Positions 1-8,543 of a DNA stretch of 54,579 bases are shown one piece after another. Positions within the stretch are counted from its first letter, which is position 1; each line of letters begins with the position of its first letter. Location of the stretch: positions 1,543,188 through 1,597,766 of the forward strand of contig NZ_GG770553.1 of assembly GCF_000164135.1 (NCBI RefSeq), read 5' to 3'. This DNA comes from Mycobacterium parascrofulaceum ATCC BAA-614. Lineage in GTDB: Bacteria; Actinomycetota; Actinomycetes; Mycobacteriales; Mycobacteriaceae. Position numbers and translations under genes: made by a program. Below the pieces are notes generated by a model, which saw nothing but the letters and a program-made list of their open reading frames with translations, did not search any database and was not told the origin of the DNA.

Positions 1-191
1 CTCCGGCGCCGCTGAGCCCGCTCGCGTCGACGCCCGCACAGGTCGAGACGCCGCAGGCCGCCGCCGCCCCGGCGATGCCGGTGTCGACCGGCACGCCGGT
101 GAAGATGGTCTCGGCGCATTCGCCCGCCACGCCGTCGCCGGCGGGCTCGTCGGAACGCCCGGCGCCCACCATCATCCCCAGGGTGGACTAG
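1..191 (+). CDS. C-terminal end of a Pro/Ala/Thr-rich protein (partial)
   Basis: An open frame enters from the left edge and ends at TAG 189-191, giving 62 residues. Composition is dominated by Pro, Ala, Ser and Thr, and the last residues read TIIPRVD. No domain is recognisable; it looks like a disordered tail of a cell-envelope or secreted protein. From memory, the gene left of this position in M. tuberculosis is tuf (EF-Tu), and this tail does not resemble the EF-Tu C-terminus. The frame is supported only by openness and codon composition. Confidence 0.45.
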   Translation, partial: PAPLSPLASTPAQVETPQAAAAPAMPVSTGTPVKMVSAHSPATPSPAGSSERPAPTIIPRVD

Positions 192-281
192 CGCGCCGGT
201 CGGTTTGCGCGTATGGCGCGCGCGGTGGCAGCGCGGGCGCTAACCTGACACGAAAATCCCAGCAAGGGTAAGGAGACACTC

Positions 282-1109
282 GTGTTGGCGCGCTACCTGA
301 AGGCCCAGTTGGTGGTTTTGCTGTGCGGCGGCCTGGTCGGGCCGATCTTCCTGATCGTCTACTTCACCCTCGGGCTCGGCAGCCTGCTGCAATGGATGTT
401 CTACGTCGGTCTGCTCGTCACCGTGGCCGACGTGCTGATCGCGCTCGCGTTGGCCAACTACGGCGCGAACTCGTCGGCCAAGAACGCGGCGCTCGAACAG
501 AGCGGGGTGCTGGCGCTGGCCCAGATCACGGGCGTCACCGAGACCGGGACCTGGATCAACAACCAGCAGGTCGTCAAGGTGCAGCTGCACATCTCCGGGC
601 CCGGGTTCCTGCCGTTCGACAGCGAAGACCGGGTGATCGCGAGTGTGACCCGGCTCGGCAACCTCAGCGCCCGCAAGGTGGTGGTGCTGGTCAACCCGAC
701 CACCAACGAATACCGAATCGACTGGGAGCGAAGCGCTTTGGTCAACGGCCTGGTGCCTGCGCAGTTCACCGTGGCCGAGGACAACCAGACCTACGACCTG
801 AGCGGTCAGGCCGGCCCGTTGATGGAGATCCTGCAGATCCTCAAGGCCAACAACGTTCCGCTCGACCGGATGGTCGACATCCGGTCGAACCCGGTGCTGC
901 GCCAGCAGATCCAGGCGGTGGTGCGCCGCGCGGCCCAGCAGGCGCCGGCCGCCCAGCCGGCCAGCGCAGGGGGGCCGGCGCCGGTGGTCACGCCCCCGCA
1001 ACCGTCGATCGCGCAGCGACTGCAGGAACTCGAGACCTTGCGCGCCAGCGGCGCGCTGACCGACCAGGAGTACAACAGCCGGCGGGCCCAGATCATCGCC
1101 GAGATCTGA
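282..1109 (+). CDS. SHOCT-domain membrane protein (Rv0686-like)
   Basis: A 275-residue protein starting at GTG 282, with AAGGAG at 270-275 as ribosome binding site. Two hydrophobic segments at about residues 8-28 and 33-58 suggest an N-terminal membrane hairpin. A soluble beta-rich middle, a Pro/Ala-rich linker (about 215-242) and a short helical C-terminal domain (about 244-275, QRLQELETLRASGALTDQEY) follow. The last part matches the SHOCT signature, typical of oligomerisation or nucleic-acid-associated tails. A TAACCT at 241-246 could be a -10 element, but no convincing -35 is visible. It sits just before the mycofactocin-type SDR, in the place of M. tuberculosis Rv0686 (from memory). Function unknown. 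Confidence 0.8.
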   Translation: MLARYLKAQLVVLLCGGLVGPIFLIVYFTLGLGSLLQWMFYVGLLVTVADVLIALALANYGANSSAKNAALEQSGVLALAQITGVTETGTWINNQQVVKVQLHISGPGFLPFDSEDRVIASVTRLGNLSARKVVVLVNPTTNEYRIDWERSALVNGLVPAQFTVAEDNQTYDLSGQAGPLMEILQILKANNVPLDRMVDIRSNPVLRQQIQAVVRRAAQQAPAAQPASAGGPAPVVTPPQPSIAQRLQELETLRASGALTDQEYNSRRAQIIAEI

Positions 1110-1120
1110 GCCGGGCGAGT

Positions 1121-1134
1121 TAGAACAGGTTTCA
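1121..1134. promoter_or_regulatory. KstR-type operator (TNNAACNNGTTNNA)
   Basis: TAGAACAGGTTTCA fits every fixed position of the KstR consensus TNNAACNNGTTNNA. KstR is the TetR repressor of cholesterol and sterol catabolism genes in mycobacteria. The site lies 22 nt before the GTG start of the downstream SDR, where a repressor could block transcription. My recollection is that the M. tuberculosis orthologue Rv0687 is a KstR regulon member. The match is seen in the sequence; binding is inferred. Confidence 0.65.
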
Positions 1135-1147
1135 GTTTCGCTGCTAG

Positions 1148-1975
<828 letters not shown>

Positions 1976-2000
1976 GCCGCGACCGTGGTATGAACTCCAC

Positions 2001-3176
2001 GTGACCGCTAGCAACGGAATTGTGATCGTCGGTGGCGGTCTGGCCGCCGCCCGGACCGCCGAGCAGCTGCGTCGTGCGGAGTACGCCGGGCGCGTCACGA
2101 TCGTCAGCGACGAGGTGCACCTGCCGTATGACCGCCCGCCGCTGTCAAAAGAGGTGCTGCGCAAAGAGGTCGACGACGTGGCCCTCAAACCGCGGGAGTG
2201 GTACGACGAGAACGACATCACCCTGCGACTGGGCGCGGCGGCCACGGCCTTGGACACCGCGGCGCGGACGGTGACGCTGGCCGACGGCTCCGTGCTCGGT
2301 TACGACGAGCTCGTCATCGCGACGGGCCTGGTGCCGCGGCGCATCCCGGCGCTGCCCGATCTCGACGGCATCCGGGTGCTGCGCACGTTCGACGAGAGCA
2401 TGGCGCTGCGGGAGCACGCGTCCGCCGCTCAGCGCGCCGTTGTCATCGGCGCCGGCTTCATCGGCTGCGAGGTGGCGGCCAGCCTGCGCAGCCTCGGCGT
2501 GGACGTGGTGCTGGTCGAGCCGCAGCCCACACCCCTGGCGTCGGTGCTGGGCGAGCGGATCGGCGGGCTGGTCGCGCGCCTGCACCGCGCGGAAGGCGTC
2601 GACGTCCGCCTCGGGGTCGGGGTGGCCGAGGTGCGCGGCGAGGGGCGGGTGGACACCGTGGTGCTGACCGACGGCACCGAGCTGGCGGCGGACCTGGTGG
2701 TCGTCGGCATCGGGTCGCACCCGGCGACCGGTTGGCTGGAGGGCAGCGGCATCGAGGTCGACAACGGCGTGCTCTGCGACGAGGCCGGACGGACCAGCGC
2801 GCCGAACGTGTGGGCGCTCGGCGACGTCGCGTCCTGGCGTGACGCGACGGGACACCAAGCGCGGGTGGAGCATTGGAGCAATGTCGCCGACCAGACCCGC
2901 GTCGTGGTGCCCGCGATGCTGGGGCAGGACACCTCGTCGGCCGTGGTCGTCCCGTACTTCTGGAGCGACCAGTACGACGTGAAGATCCAGTGCCTCGGCG
3001 AGCCCGAGGCCACCGACACCGTCCACCTGGTCGAGGACGACGGCCGCAAGTTCCTGGCCTACTACGAGCGCGACGGCGTGCTGGTCGGGGTGGTCGGCGG
3101 CGGGATGCCCGGCAAGGTGATGAAGGTGCGCGCCAAGATCGCCGCCGGCGCACCCATTTCCGACGTGCTGGGCTGA
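2001..3176 (+). CDS. FAD/NAD(P)-dependent ferredoxin reductase-like protein (Rv0688-like)
   Basis: A 391-residue flavoprotein starting at GTG 2001, 25 nt after the SDR stop. An N-terminal FAD motif VGGGLAAARTAEQLR and a second nucleotide motif VVIGAGFIGCEVAASL near the middle give the two-dinucleotide-binding fold of rubredoxin/ferredoxin reductases. A conserved ALGDVAS motif binds the flavin ribityl chain, and a C-terminal dimer-type domain is present. Such enzymes pass electrons from NAD(P)H to ferredoxins serving P450s or oxygenases. The short gap implies co-transcription with the SDR and shared control by the upstream operator. The partner ferredoxin is not in this window. Confidence 0.85.
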   Translation: MTASNGIVIVGGGLAAARTAEQLRRAEYAGRVTIVSDEVHLPYDRPPLSKEVLRKEVDDVALKPREWYDENDITLRLGAAATALDTAARTVTLADGSVLGYDELVIATGLVPRRIPALPDLDGIRVLRTFDESMALREHASAAQRAVVIGAGFIGCEVAASLRSLGVDVVLVEPQPTPLASVLGERIGGLVARLHRAEGVDVRLGVGVAEVRGEGRVDTVVLTDGTELAADLVVVGIGSHPATGWLEGSGIEVDNGVLCDEAGRTSAPNVWALGDVASWRDATGHQARVEHWSNVADQTRVVVPAMLGQDTSSAVVVPYFWSDQYDVKIQCLGEPEATDTVHLVEDDGRKFLAYYERDGVLVGVVGGGMPGKVMKVRAKIAAGAPISDVLG

Positions 3177-3182
3177 GGGGTC

Positions 3183-4229
3183 CTACAGCCAGCGCACCGG
3201 CGGTCCGTGCGGGTGGCAGTCGGCGAGAATCTCCAGTTCGCCGCCGGGCCACCGGCGCGCGCGCACCAGAAACCGGATCGGTCCGCCGGGCCCGTCGCGG
3301 AAGGGCTCCAGCGTCAGGTGGACGAACGGCGAACGCTGTCCGGCCTGCGCGCCCAGCGCGCGCACCCGGGAGCGCACCGCGTCGCGCTCCTCGTCGGGCA
3401 GGTACTGCCAGGTGATCGAATGCCACAGCACCGTGAGCGCGTCGGCGGCCAGCGTCAGGCCGGCGACGGCGCCGGCCGCCGTCTCGCGCTGCAGCCGGGC
3501 CGGCACCCGCCGGGCGACCTCGATGGCGCCGCGCAGCCGCTCGAGCCGGGCGGTCTGGTCCGGCCAGACGTAGCTCAGCACGGTGAGCTCCCCGTCGCCG
3601 CCGGTGACGTCGATGGGCGCGATGTCACAGCCGTGGCGCTCGACGATCCGCACCTCGCCGCCCGGCGGCAGCGCGCCGCGCCAGGCGTCGTCGATGATCA
3701 CCGGCGAGTCGCCGGGTCCCCACTCGCCGCCAGCGAAGCGGTAGTGGTAGTGGTCCGCGCGCAGATTCAGCCCGGCGCTCGAACCGATCTCGAAAAGCCT
3801 GATCGGCAAACGGGATTCGTGGTTGACGCGCAACAGGGCGCCGATCAGCGCGGCGGACCGCCCGACCTCGTTGGTCTGGGGCGGTTGCCGCAACGCCGCC
3901 CGCAGCGCCTCGGCGTGGGCCGCCGCGACACCCTCGATCTCCGGCCACGCCGGCCCGGCGTCCCAGCTGCCCCCGGTGCTGGGATACCACCGGCGCAACT
4001 GCGGCGCCCGGCCGTCGAGCACCAAGCGGTGCAGGCCGCCGAGCAGCCGCAGCGGCACCGCCAGGCGCGACGGGTCGTCCTCGTGCCCGGCCAGGATGGT
4101 CGCGAAGACGCCGCCGGCCGCGACGTCGGTGGCCACCAGCTCGAAAAGCTCGCCATACATCGGCGAGCCGGAGCGGGCGCAGAACTGGCCTTGCGCCCGC
4201 AGGGTGTGCAGCAGGTGCTCGACGCTCAC
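3183..4229 (-). CDS. DUF2332 family protein (Rv0690c-like)
   Basis: A 348-residue protein starting at GTG 4229, overlapping the mftR stop by four bases (GTGA), so its translation is coupled to mftR. The architecture is that of DUF2332. An N-terminal helical part of about 150 residues includes the [12 protein letters not shown] segment. A class-I-methyltransferase-like part follows with [12 protein letters not shown] (like a SAM-binding glycine loop), [14 protein letters not shown] and VLSYVWPDQ. No biochemical role is established that I can name. Co-transcription with mftR hints at a link to mycofactocin or acyl-CoA metabolism, but that is guilt by association. Confidence 0.8.
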   Translation of the reverse strand: MSVEHLLHTLRAQGQFCARSGSPMYGELFELVATDVAAGGVFATILAGHEDDPSRLAVPLRLLGGLHRLVLDGRAPQLRRWYPSTGGSWDAGPAWPEIEGVAAAHAEALRAALRQPPQTNEVGRSAALIGALLRVNHESRLPIRLFEIGSSAGLNLRADHYHYRFAGGEWGPGDSPVIIDDAWRGALPPGGEVRIVERHGCDIAPIDVTGGDGELTVLSYVWPDQTARLERLRGAIEVARRVPARLQRETAAGAVAGLTLAADALTVLWHSITWQYLPDEERDAVRSRVRALGAQAGQRSPFVHLTLEPFRDGPGGPIRFLVRARRWPGGELEILADCHPHGPPVRWL

Positions 4230-4822
4230 CGGGCCAGCCTGTCCAGCCCGGTGCGCACGACGTCGAACGCGTTGCCCAGCGCGGTCGGCAACGGGACGGA
4301 CTCGTCGGAAAGCCAGTGCTCGTAGGCGGACAGCGCCACCCCCAGCATGGTCCACGCGGCCGTCTGCGGCACCAGGTCGGTCGGCTTGCAGTCCAGCCGG
4401 CGGGCCACGAAGCCCGCGATCACCTCGCGCCAGCCGGCGTACATCGTCATCGAATAGGCCTGCAGCTCGGCGGTCTGCAGGATGACCCGCATGCGCTGGC
4501 GGTGCCTGGCGGTCTCGGACTCGCCAAAGGTGTTGAACGCCAACAGCGCATCGCGCAGCGCCTGCCCCAGGGGCACCCGCGGATCGACGTCGTCGAGGAG
4601 GTCGCGCAGGTGCGCCAGGTGGGTGTCGAAGTCGCCCCACGGGATCGCGTTCTTGGACGCGTAGTAGCGGAACAGCGTTCGCCGGGAGATGCCGGCGGCC
4701 TGCGCGACGTCGTCGACGCTGACGTCGGCGAAGCCGCGCGCGCCGAACAGCTCGATCGCGACGTCGGTGATGTGGTGCGGCGTTGTCGAGCGGCGACGGC
4801 CCACCCGCGGCTGCGGCATCAT
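4226..4822 (-). CDS. mftR: TetR-family mycofactocin regulator MftR
   Basis: A 198-residue TetR regulator. The N-terminal HTH runs [16 protein letters not shown]...[15 protein letters not shown], and the C-terminal all-helical ligand domain follows. ATG 4822 is chosen because GGAAGGGCGGGG precedes it and the length fits the M. tuberculosis protein as I remember it; ATG 4858 would add 12 residues. Known MftR proteins repress the mycofactocin genes and respond to long-chain acyl-CoA. It is divergent from mftA, with the shared region at 4823-4921. It overlaps the DUF2332 gene at its 3' end. Confidence 0.9.
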   Translation of the reverse strand: MMPQPRVGRRRSTTPHHITDVAIELFGARGFADVSVDDVAQAAGISRRTLFRYYASKNAIPWGDFDTHLAHLRDLLDDVDPRVPLGQALRDALLAFNTFGESETARHRQRMRVILQTAELQAYSMTMYAGWREVIAGFVARRLDCKPTDLVPQTAAWTMLGVALSAYEHWLSDESVPLPTALGNAFDVVRTGLDRLAR

Positions 4823-4872
4823 CGGACCCCGCCCTTCCATTTCGGCACTCGATGCCATATTCTGACGAAGCT

Positions 4873-4898
4873 TGTGACTCGATCCCCATCGTTGTCAA
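4873..4898. promoter_or_regulatory. Candidate MftR operator between mftR and mftA
   Basis: An imperfect inverted repeat centred on CGAT-CCCC-ATCG (4880-4891), with flanking GTGACT on the left and TTGTCAA on the right, occupies the divergent mftR/mftA region. It lies 24 nt before the mftA start. TetR proteins normally bind such palindromes beside their own gene. The arms are not perfect, so this is a candidate only. Confidence 0.35.
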
Positions 4899-4921
4899 GA
4901 ACCGACGAAAGGCAATGACCC

Positions 4922-5011
4922 GTGGACCACGAAACCGAGACCGAGACCCAGCTCGTCGCCGAGACCCTGGTCGAAGAGGTGTCCATCGACGGCATGTGCG
5001 GGGTCTACTGA
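4922..5011 (+). CDS. mftA: Mycofactocin precursor peptide MftA
   Basis: A 29-residue peptide starting at GTG 4922, with AAAGG at 4908-4912 as ribosome binding site 9 nt upstream. It begins [20 protein letters not shown] and ends in the family hallmark IDGMCGVY. The terminal Val-Tyr pair is the part retained in the cofactor. MftC decarboxylates the C-terminal Tyr and crosslinks it to Val, and MftE then cuts the product free. The glutamate-rich leader is the recognition segment for MftB. The gene is very short, but its position directly before mftB leaves little doubt. Confidence 0.95.
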   Translation: MDHETETETQLVAETLVEEVSIDGMCGVY

Positions 5012-5016
5012 CCCGC

Positions 5017-5289
5017 GTGTTCGACCCCGACCGCGGCTGGCGGTTGCACCCGCAAGTGGCGGTTCGACCCGAACCGTTCGGGGCGCTGCTCTACCACTTC
5101 GGCACCCGCAAGCTGTCCTTCCTGAAGAACCGCACCATCCTCACGGTGGTGCGGTCGCTGGCCGAGCACCCCGACGTCCATTCCGCCTGCCGCGCGGCGG
5201 GTGTGGACGGCGCCGGGGAGGCGCCGTATCTGCACGCGCTGGGCGTGCTGGCCGATTCGAAGATGTTGGTACCCCAGGAGGTTCCGTGA
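5017..5289 (+). CDS. mftB: Mycofactocin peptide chaperone MftB
   Basis: A 90-residue PqqD-like RiPP recognition protein that binds MftA and presents it to the radical SAM enzyme MftC. The sequence FDPDRGWRLHPQVAVRPEPF followed by GALLYHFGTRKLSFLKN is characteristic of MftB. GTG 5017 is the first good in-frame start after the mftA stop; CTG or other weak starts further up would overlap mftA. The stop overlaps the mftC start (GTGA), consistent with equimolar coupled synthesis. Confidence 0.93.
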   Translation: MFDPDRGWRLHPQVAVRPEPFGALLYHFGTRKLSFLKNRTILTVVRSLAEHPDVHSACRAAGVDGAGEAPYLHALGVLADSKMLVPQEVP

Positions 5290-6452
5290 CCGCCACCGTG
5301 CCCCGGCTCATCGAGCAGTTCGAGAGCGGGCTGGATGCGCCCATCTGCCTGACGTGGGAGCTGACGTACGCCTGCAACCTGGCGTGCGTGCACTGCCTGT
5401 CGTCGTCGGGCAAACGGGACCCGCGCGAACTGTCCACCCGTCAGTGCATGGACATCATCGACGAGCTGGAACGCATGCAGGTGTTCTACGTCAACATCGG
5501 CGGCGGGGAGCCCACCGTGCGCCCTGACTTCTGGGAGCTGGTGGACTACGCCACGGCGCACCACGTCGGGGTGAAGTTCTCCACCAACGGGGTGCGCATC
5601 ACCGAGGAGGTGGCCGCGCGGTTGGCGGCGAGCGACTACGTCGACGTCCAGATTTCGCTCGACGGCGCCACCGCGGAGGTCAACGACGCGGTCCGCGGTC
5701 CGGGCTCGTTCGCCATGGCGGTGCGGGCGCTGGAGAACCTTGCCAACGCCGGCTTCTCGGACGCCAAGATCTCCGTTGTGGTCACCCGGCACAACGTCGA
5801 CCAGCTCGACGAATTCGCCGCGCTGGCAAGCCGTTACGGCGCCACGCTGCGGATCACCCGGCTGCGGCCCTCGGGGCGGGGCGCCGACGTCTGGGAGGAC
5901 CTGCACCCCACCGCCGAGCAGCAGGTGCAGCTCTACGACTGGCTGGTGGCCAAGGGCGAGCGGGTGCTCACCGGTGACTCCTTCTTCCACCTGTCGCCGC
6001 TGGGCTCCTCGGGCGCGCTGGCCGGCCTGAACATGTGCGGGGCCGGCCGGGTGGTGTGCCTGATCGACCCGGTGGGCGACGTGTACGCCTGCCCGTTCGC
6101 CATCCACGACCGCTTCCTGGCGGGGAACGTGCTGACCGACGGCGGGTTCGACAACGTCTGGAAGAACGCGCCCCTGTTCCGCGAGCTGCGCGAACCGCAG
6201 TCACCCGGCGCGTGCGGCAGCTGCGGGCACTACGACGCCTGCCGGGGCGGCTGCATGGCGGCCAAGTTCTTCACCGGCCTGCCGATGGACGGGCCGGACC
6301 CCGAATGCGTCCAGGGACACAGCGCGGCGGCGCTGGCCCGCACCCGGGAAACCCCGCGGCCGCGCGCCGACCACTCCCGAAAGACCGGCGGGCCGGTACT
6401 GCTGACGCTGTCGCGTCCGCCTGCGCGATTGTGCAACGAAAGCCCGGTGTGA
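5286..6452 (+). CDS. mftC: Mycofactocin radical SAM maturase MftC
   Basis: A 388-residue radical SAM/SPASM enzyme. The CX3CX2C cluster motif is Cys30, Cys34 and Cys37 (CNLACVHC) and binds the 4Fe-4S cluster that cleaves SAM. The C-terminal SPASM domain carries the remaining cysteines, including CGSCGHYDACRGGCMAAKFF, for two auxiliary clusters. In the known pathway MftC oxidatively decarboxylates the C-terminal Tyr of MftA and then forms a Val-Tyr carbon-carbon bond. GTG 5286 overlaps the mftB stop, and its own stop overlaps a possible mftD start. Confidence 0.96.
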   Translation: MTATVPRLIEQFESGLDAPICLTWELTYACNLACVHCLSSSGKRDPRELSTRQCMDIIDELERMQVFYVNIGGGEPTVRPDFWELVDYATAHHVGVKFSTNGVRITEEVAARLAASDYVDVQISLDGATAEVNDAVRGPGSFAMAVRALENLANAGFSDAKISVVVTRHNVDQLDEFAALASRYGATLRITRLRPSGRGADVWEDLHPTAEQQVQLYDWLVAKGERVLTGDSFFHLSPLGSSGALAGLNMCGAGRVVCLIDPVGDVYACPFAIHDRFLAGNVLTDGGFDNVWKNAPLFRELREPQSPGACGSCGHYDACRGGCMAAKFFTGLPMDGPDPECVQGHSAAALARTRETPRPRADHSRKTGGPVLLTLSRPPARLCNESPV

Positions 6453-6454
6453 TC

Positions 6455-7645
6455 GTGGCCGAGAAATGGTTTGAGACCGTCGCCATCGCGCAGGAACGCG
6501 CGAAACGGCGGCTGCCCAAATCGGCCTATTCTTCGCTGATTTCGGCGAGCGAAAAGGGAATCACCGTCGCCGACAACGTCGCCGCGTTCAGCGAACTCGG
6601 CTTCGCACCCCATGTCATCGGCGTTCAGGAAAAGCGCGATCTGTCGACTACCGTTATGGGGCAAGACATTTCGATGCCGGTGCTGATTTCGCCCACCGGC
6701 GTGCAGGCGGTGCATCCGGACGGTGAGGTGGCCGTGGCGCGGGCCGCCGCCGCCCGGGGCACGGCCATGGGGCTGTCCTCGTTCGCCAGCAAGCCGATCG
6801 AAGAGGTGATCGCGGCGAACCCCAAGCTGTTCTTCCAGCTGTACTGGCTGGGCGACCGCGACGCGATCGCCGCGCGGGTGGAGCGCGCCCGGGCGGCTGG
6901 GGCGGTGGGCCTCATCGTCACCACCGACTGGAGCTTCTCGCACGGCCGCGATTGGGGCAGCCCCTCGATTCCGGAAAAGATGGATCTGAAGACCATCGTC
7001 AAGATGAGCCCGGAGGCCATCACGAGGCCGCGATGGTTCCTGCAGTGGGCGAAGACCCTGCACCCGCCCGAGCTGCGGGTCCCCAACCAGGGGCGCCGCG
7101 GCGAGCCCGGTCCGCCGTTCTTCGCCGCCTACGGGGAGTGGATGGGGACGCCGCCCCCCACGTGGGAAGACATCGCCTGGCTGCGCGAACTGTGGGGCGG
7201 GCCGTTCATGCTCAAGGGCGTGATGCGCGTCGACGACGCGAAACGCGCTGTGGACGCGGGCGTTTCGGCCATCTCGGTGTCCAACCACGGCGGCAACAAC
7301 CTGGACGGCACGCCGGCGTCGATCCGCGCCCTGCCCGCGGTGGCCGCCGCGGTCGGTGACCAGGTCGAGGTGCTGCTCGACGGTGGCATCCGGCGCGGCA
7401 GCGACGTCGTGAAGGCCGTCGCGCTCGGGGCGCGGGCGGTGATGATCGGCCGCGCGTACCTGTGGGGCCTGGCGGCCGCCGGTCAGGCGGGCGTGGAGAA
7501 CGTGCTCGACATCCTGCGCGGGGGCATCGACTCCGCGCTGATGGGTCTGGGTCACGCCGGGGTCGCAGACCTCGGTCCCGACGACATCCTCGTGCCGCCC
7601 GGCTTCACCCGGACGCTCGGTGCCCCGCCCGCCGGGGAGGCCTGA
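6455..7645 (+). CDS. mftD: FMN-dependent mycofactocin dehydrogenase MftD
   Basis: A 396-residue member of the FMN alpha-hydroxyacid dehydrogenase (LldD) family. Signature elements are SPTGVQAV, the FMN-phosphate region DGGIRRGSDVVKA, GARAVMIGR and the active-site base His in SVSNHGGNNLDGTPAS. In mycofactocin synthesis MftD oxidatively deaminates the pyrrolidinone intermediate (AHDP) to give pre-mycofactocin, whose alpha-keto amide is redox active. GTG 6455 gives the length I recall for M. tuberculosis LldD1. GTG 6449 overlaps the mftC stop and has a better-spaced GAAAG, so it is a real alternative adding two residues. Confidence 0.94.
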   Translation: MAEKWFETVAIAQERAKRRLPKSAYSSLISASEKGITVADNVAAFSELGFAPHVIGVQEKRDLSTTVMGQDISMPVLISPTGVQAVHPDGEVAVARAAAARGTAMGLSSFASKPIEEVIAANPKLFFQLYWLGDRDAIAARVERARAAGAVGLIVTTDWSFSHGRDWGSPSIPEKMDLKTIVKMSPEAITRPRWFLQWAKTLHPPELRVPNQGRRGEPGPPFFAAYGEWMGTPPPTWEDIAWLRELWGGPFMLKGVMRVDDAKRAVDAGVSAISVSNHGGNNLDGTPASIRALPAVAAAVGDQVEVLLDGGIRRGSDVVKAVALGARAVMIGRAYLWGLAAAGQAGVENVLDILRGGIDSALMGLGHAGVADLGPDDILVPPGFTRTLGAPPAGEA

Positions 7646-7661
7646 CCGGCTAATCAACGAT

Positions 7662-7685
7662 ATTCCGGGCGGATTTGTCCGGAAT
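7662..7685 (+). terminator. Hairpin after mftD
   Basis: A perfect 7-bp inverted repeat, ATTCCGG (7662-7668) and CCGGAAT (7679-7685), with a 10-nt loop begins 17 nt after the mftD stop. No U-tract follows, as is common for mycobacterial terminators or attenuators. It could reduce read-through from mftABCD into mftEFG. Confidence 0.4.
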
Positions 7686-7776
7686 CGTCGGCGGACGGGC
7701 GAATGGTGATACACGCGTGGTGTCCGTGACGAACGAGCACAGATTTGAAACGCCTGAATGAACCGCCCGGAAAAAA

Positions 7777-7798
7777 ATTGTTTTCGACGGACAACAAT
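7777..7798. repeat. Inverted repeat upstream of mftE
   Basis: ATTGTT (7777-7782) and AACAAT (7793-7798) form a 6-bp inverted repeat with a 10-nt centre. It lies in an A/T-rich patch that includes a run of seven A, unusual in this GC-rich DNA. It ends 13 nt before the proposed mftE start, where an operator or leader structure would act. No regulator can be assigned. Confidence 0.35.
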
Positions 7799-7811
7799 CG
7801 GTGCACGCCAG

Positions 7812-8543
7812 GTGAATTCGTCCTACCATCACCGAGTGCCCGTACTCGGCGAATTGGCAATGGCGACGTCAAGCCAGCTCTCGGGCACCTCACCGTCAAT
7901 ATTGATCCCGCTGGGCTCGACCGAACAGCACGGTCCGCACCTGCCCCTGGACACCGACACCCGGATCGCAACCGCGGTCGCCCGCGGGGCGCGCGCCCGC
8001 CTCGACGGGGACTGGTCGGTGGCCCCGGCCATCGCCTACGGCGCCAGCGGCGAGCACCAGAGTTTCGCCGGGACCATCTCCATCGGCACCGACGCCCTGA
8101 CCCTGCTGCTGCTGGAGTACGGCCGGTCGGCCGCCGGCTGGGCCCGGCGCCTGGTCTTCGTCAACGGCCACGGCGGCAACGTCGCCGCGCTGGCCGCGGC
8201 GATTTCCCGGCTGCGCGACGAGGGCCGCGACGCCGGCTGGTGCCCGTGTGAGGCCGCCGGCGGCGATGCCCACGCCGGGCACACCGAAACCTCGCTGTTG
8301 CTGCACATCTCGCCCGGCGACGTGCGGACCGACCGGTGGCTCGCCGGCAACCGTTCGCCGCTGCCCGAACTGCTGCCGTCGCTGCGTCGCGGGGGAGTCG
8401 CGGCGGTCAGCCCCGTCGGCGTCCTCGGGGACCCGACCACCGCCACCGCCGAGGAGGGCAGGCGCATCCTCGCCGAGATGGTCGACGGCTCCGTCCGCCG
8501 GGTGTCGCGGTGGTCACCCGGGCGCGACGGGATGCTGACATGA
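7812..8543 (+). CDS. mftE: Mycofactocin peptidase MftE (creatininase family)
   Basis: A 243-residue creatinine-amidohydrolase-fold metalloprotein. Metal ligands sit in [14 protein letters not shown] and in HAGHTETS, and VFVNGHGGN is the conserved central motif. MftE releases the crosslinked Val-Tyr product (AHDP) from the modified MftA peptide. GTG 7812 ([15 protein letters not shown]) is favoured because the M. tuberculosis protein, as I recall it, begins similarly; GTG 7836 is the alternative, and neither has a strong ribosome binding site. It is separated from mftD by 166 nt with its own repeats and overlaps mftF by ATGA. Confidence 0.92.
   Translation: MNSSYHHRVPVLGELAMATSSQLSGTSPSILIPLGSTEQHGPHLPLDTDTRIATAVARGARARLDGDWSVAPAIAYGASGEHQSFAGTISIGTDALTLLLLEYGRSAAGWARRLVFVNGHGGNVAALAAAISRLRDEGRDAGWCPCEAAGGDAHAGHTETSLLLHISPGDVRTDRWLAGNRSPLPELLPSLRRGGVAAVSPVGVLGDPTTATAEEGRRILAEMVDGSVRRVSRWSPGRDGMLT

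Noticed and set aside
1..191. End of tuf (EF-Tu), the expected left neighbour
   Set aside because: The Pro/Ala-rich ending TIIPRVD does not match the conserved EF-Tu C-terminus.
6035..6454. Upstream extension of the mftD frame
   Set aside because: It overlaps the SPASM domain of mftC in another frame and shows no similarity; the family N-terminus begins at VAEKWFE.
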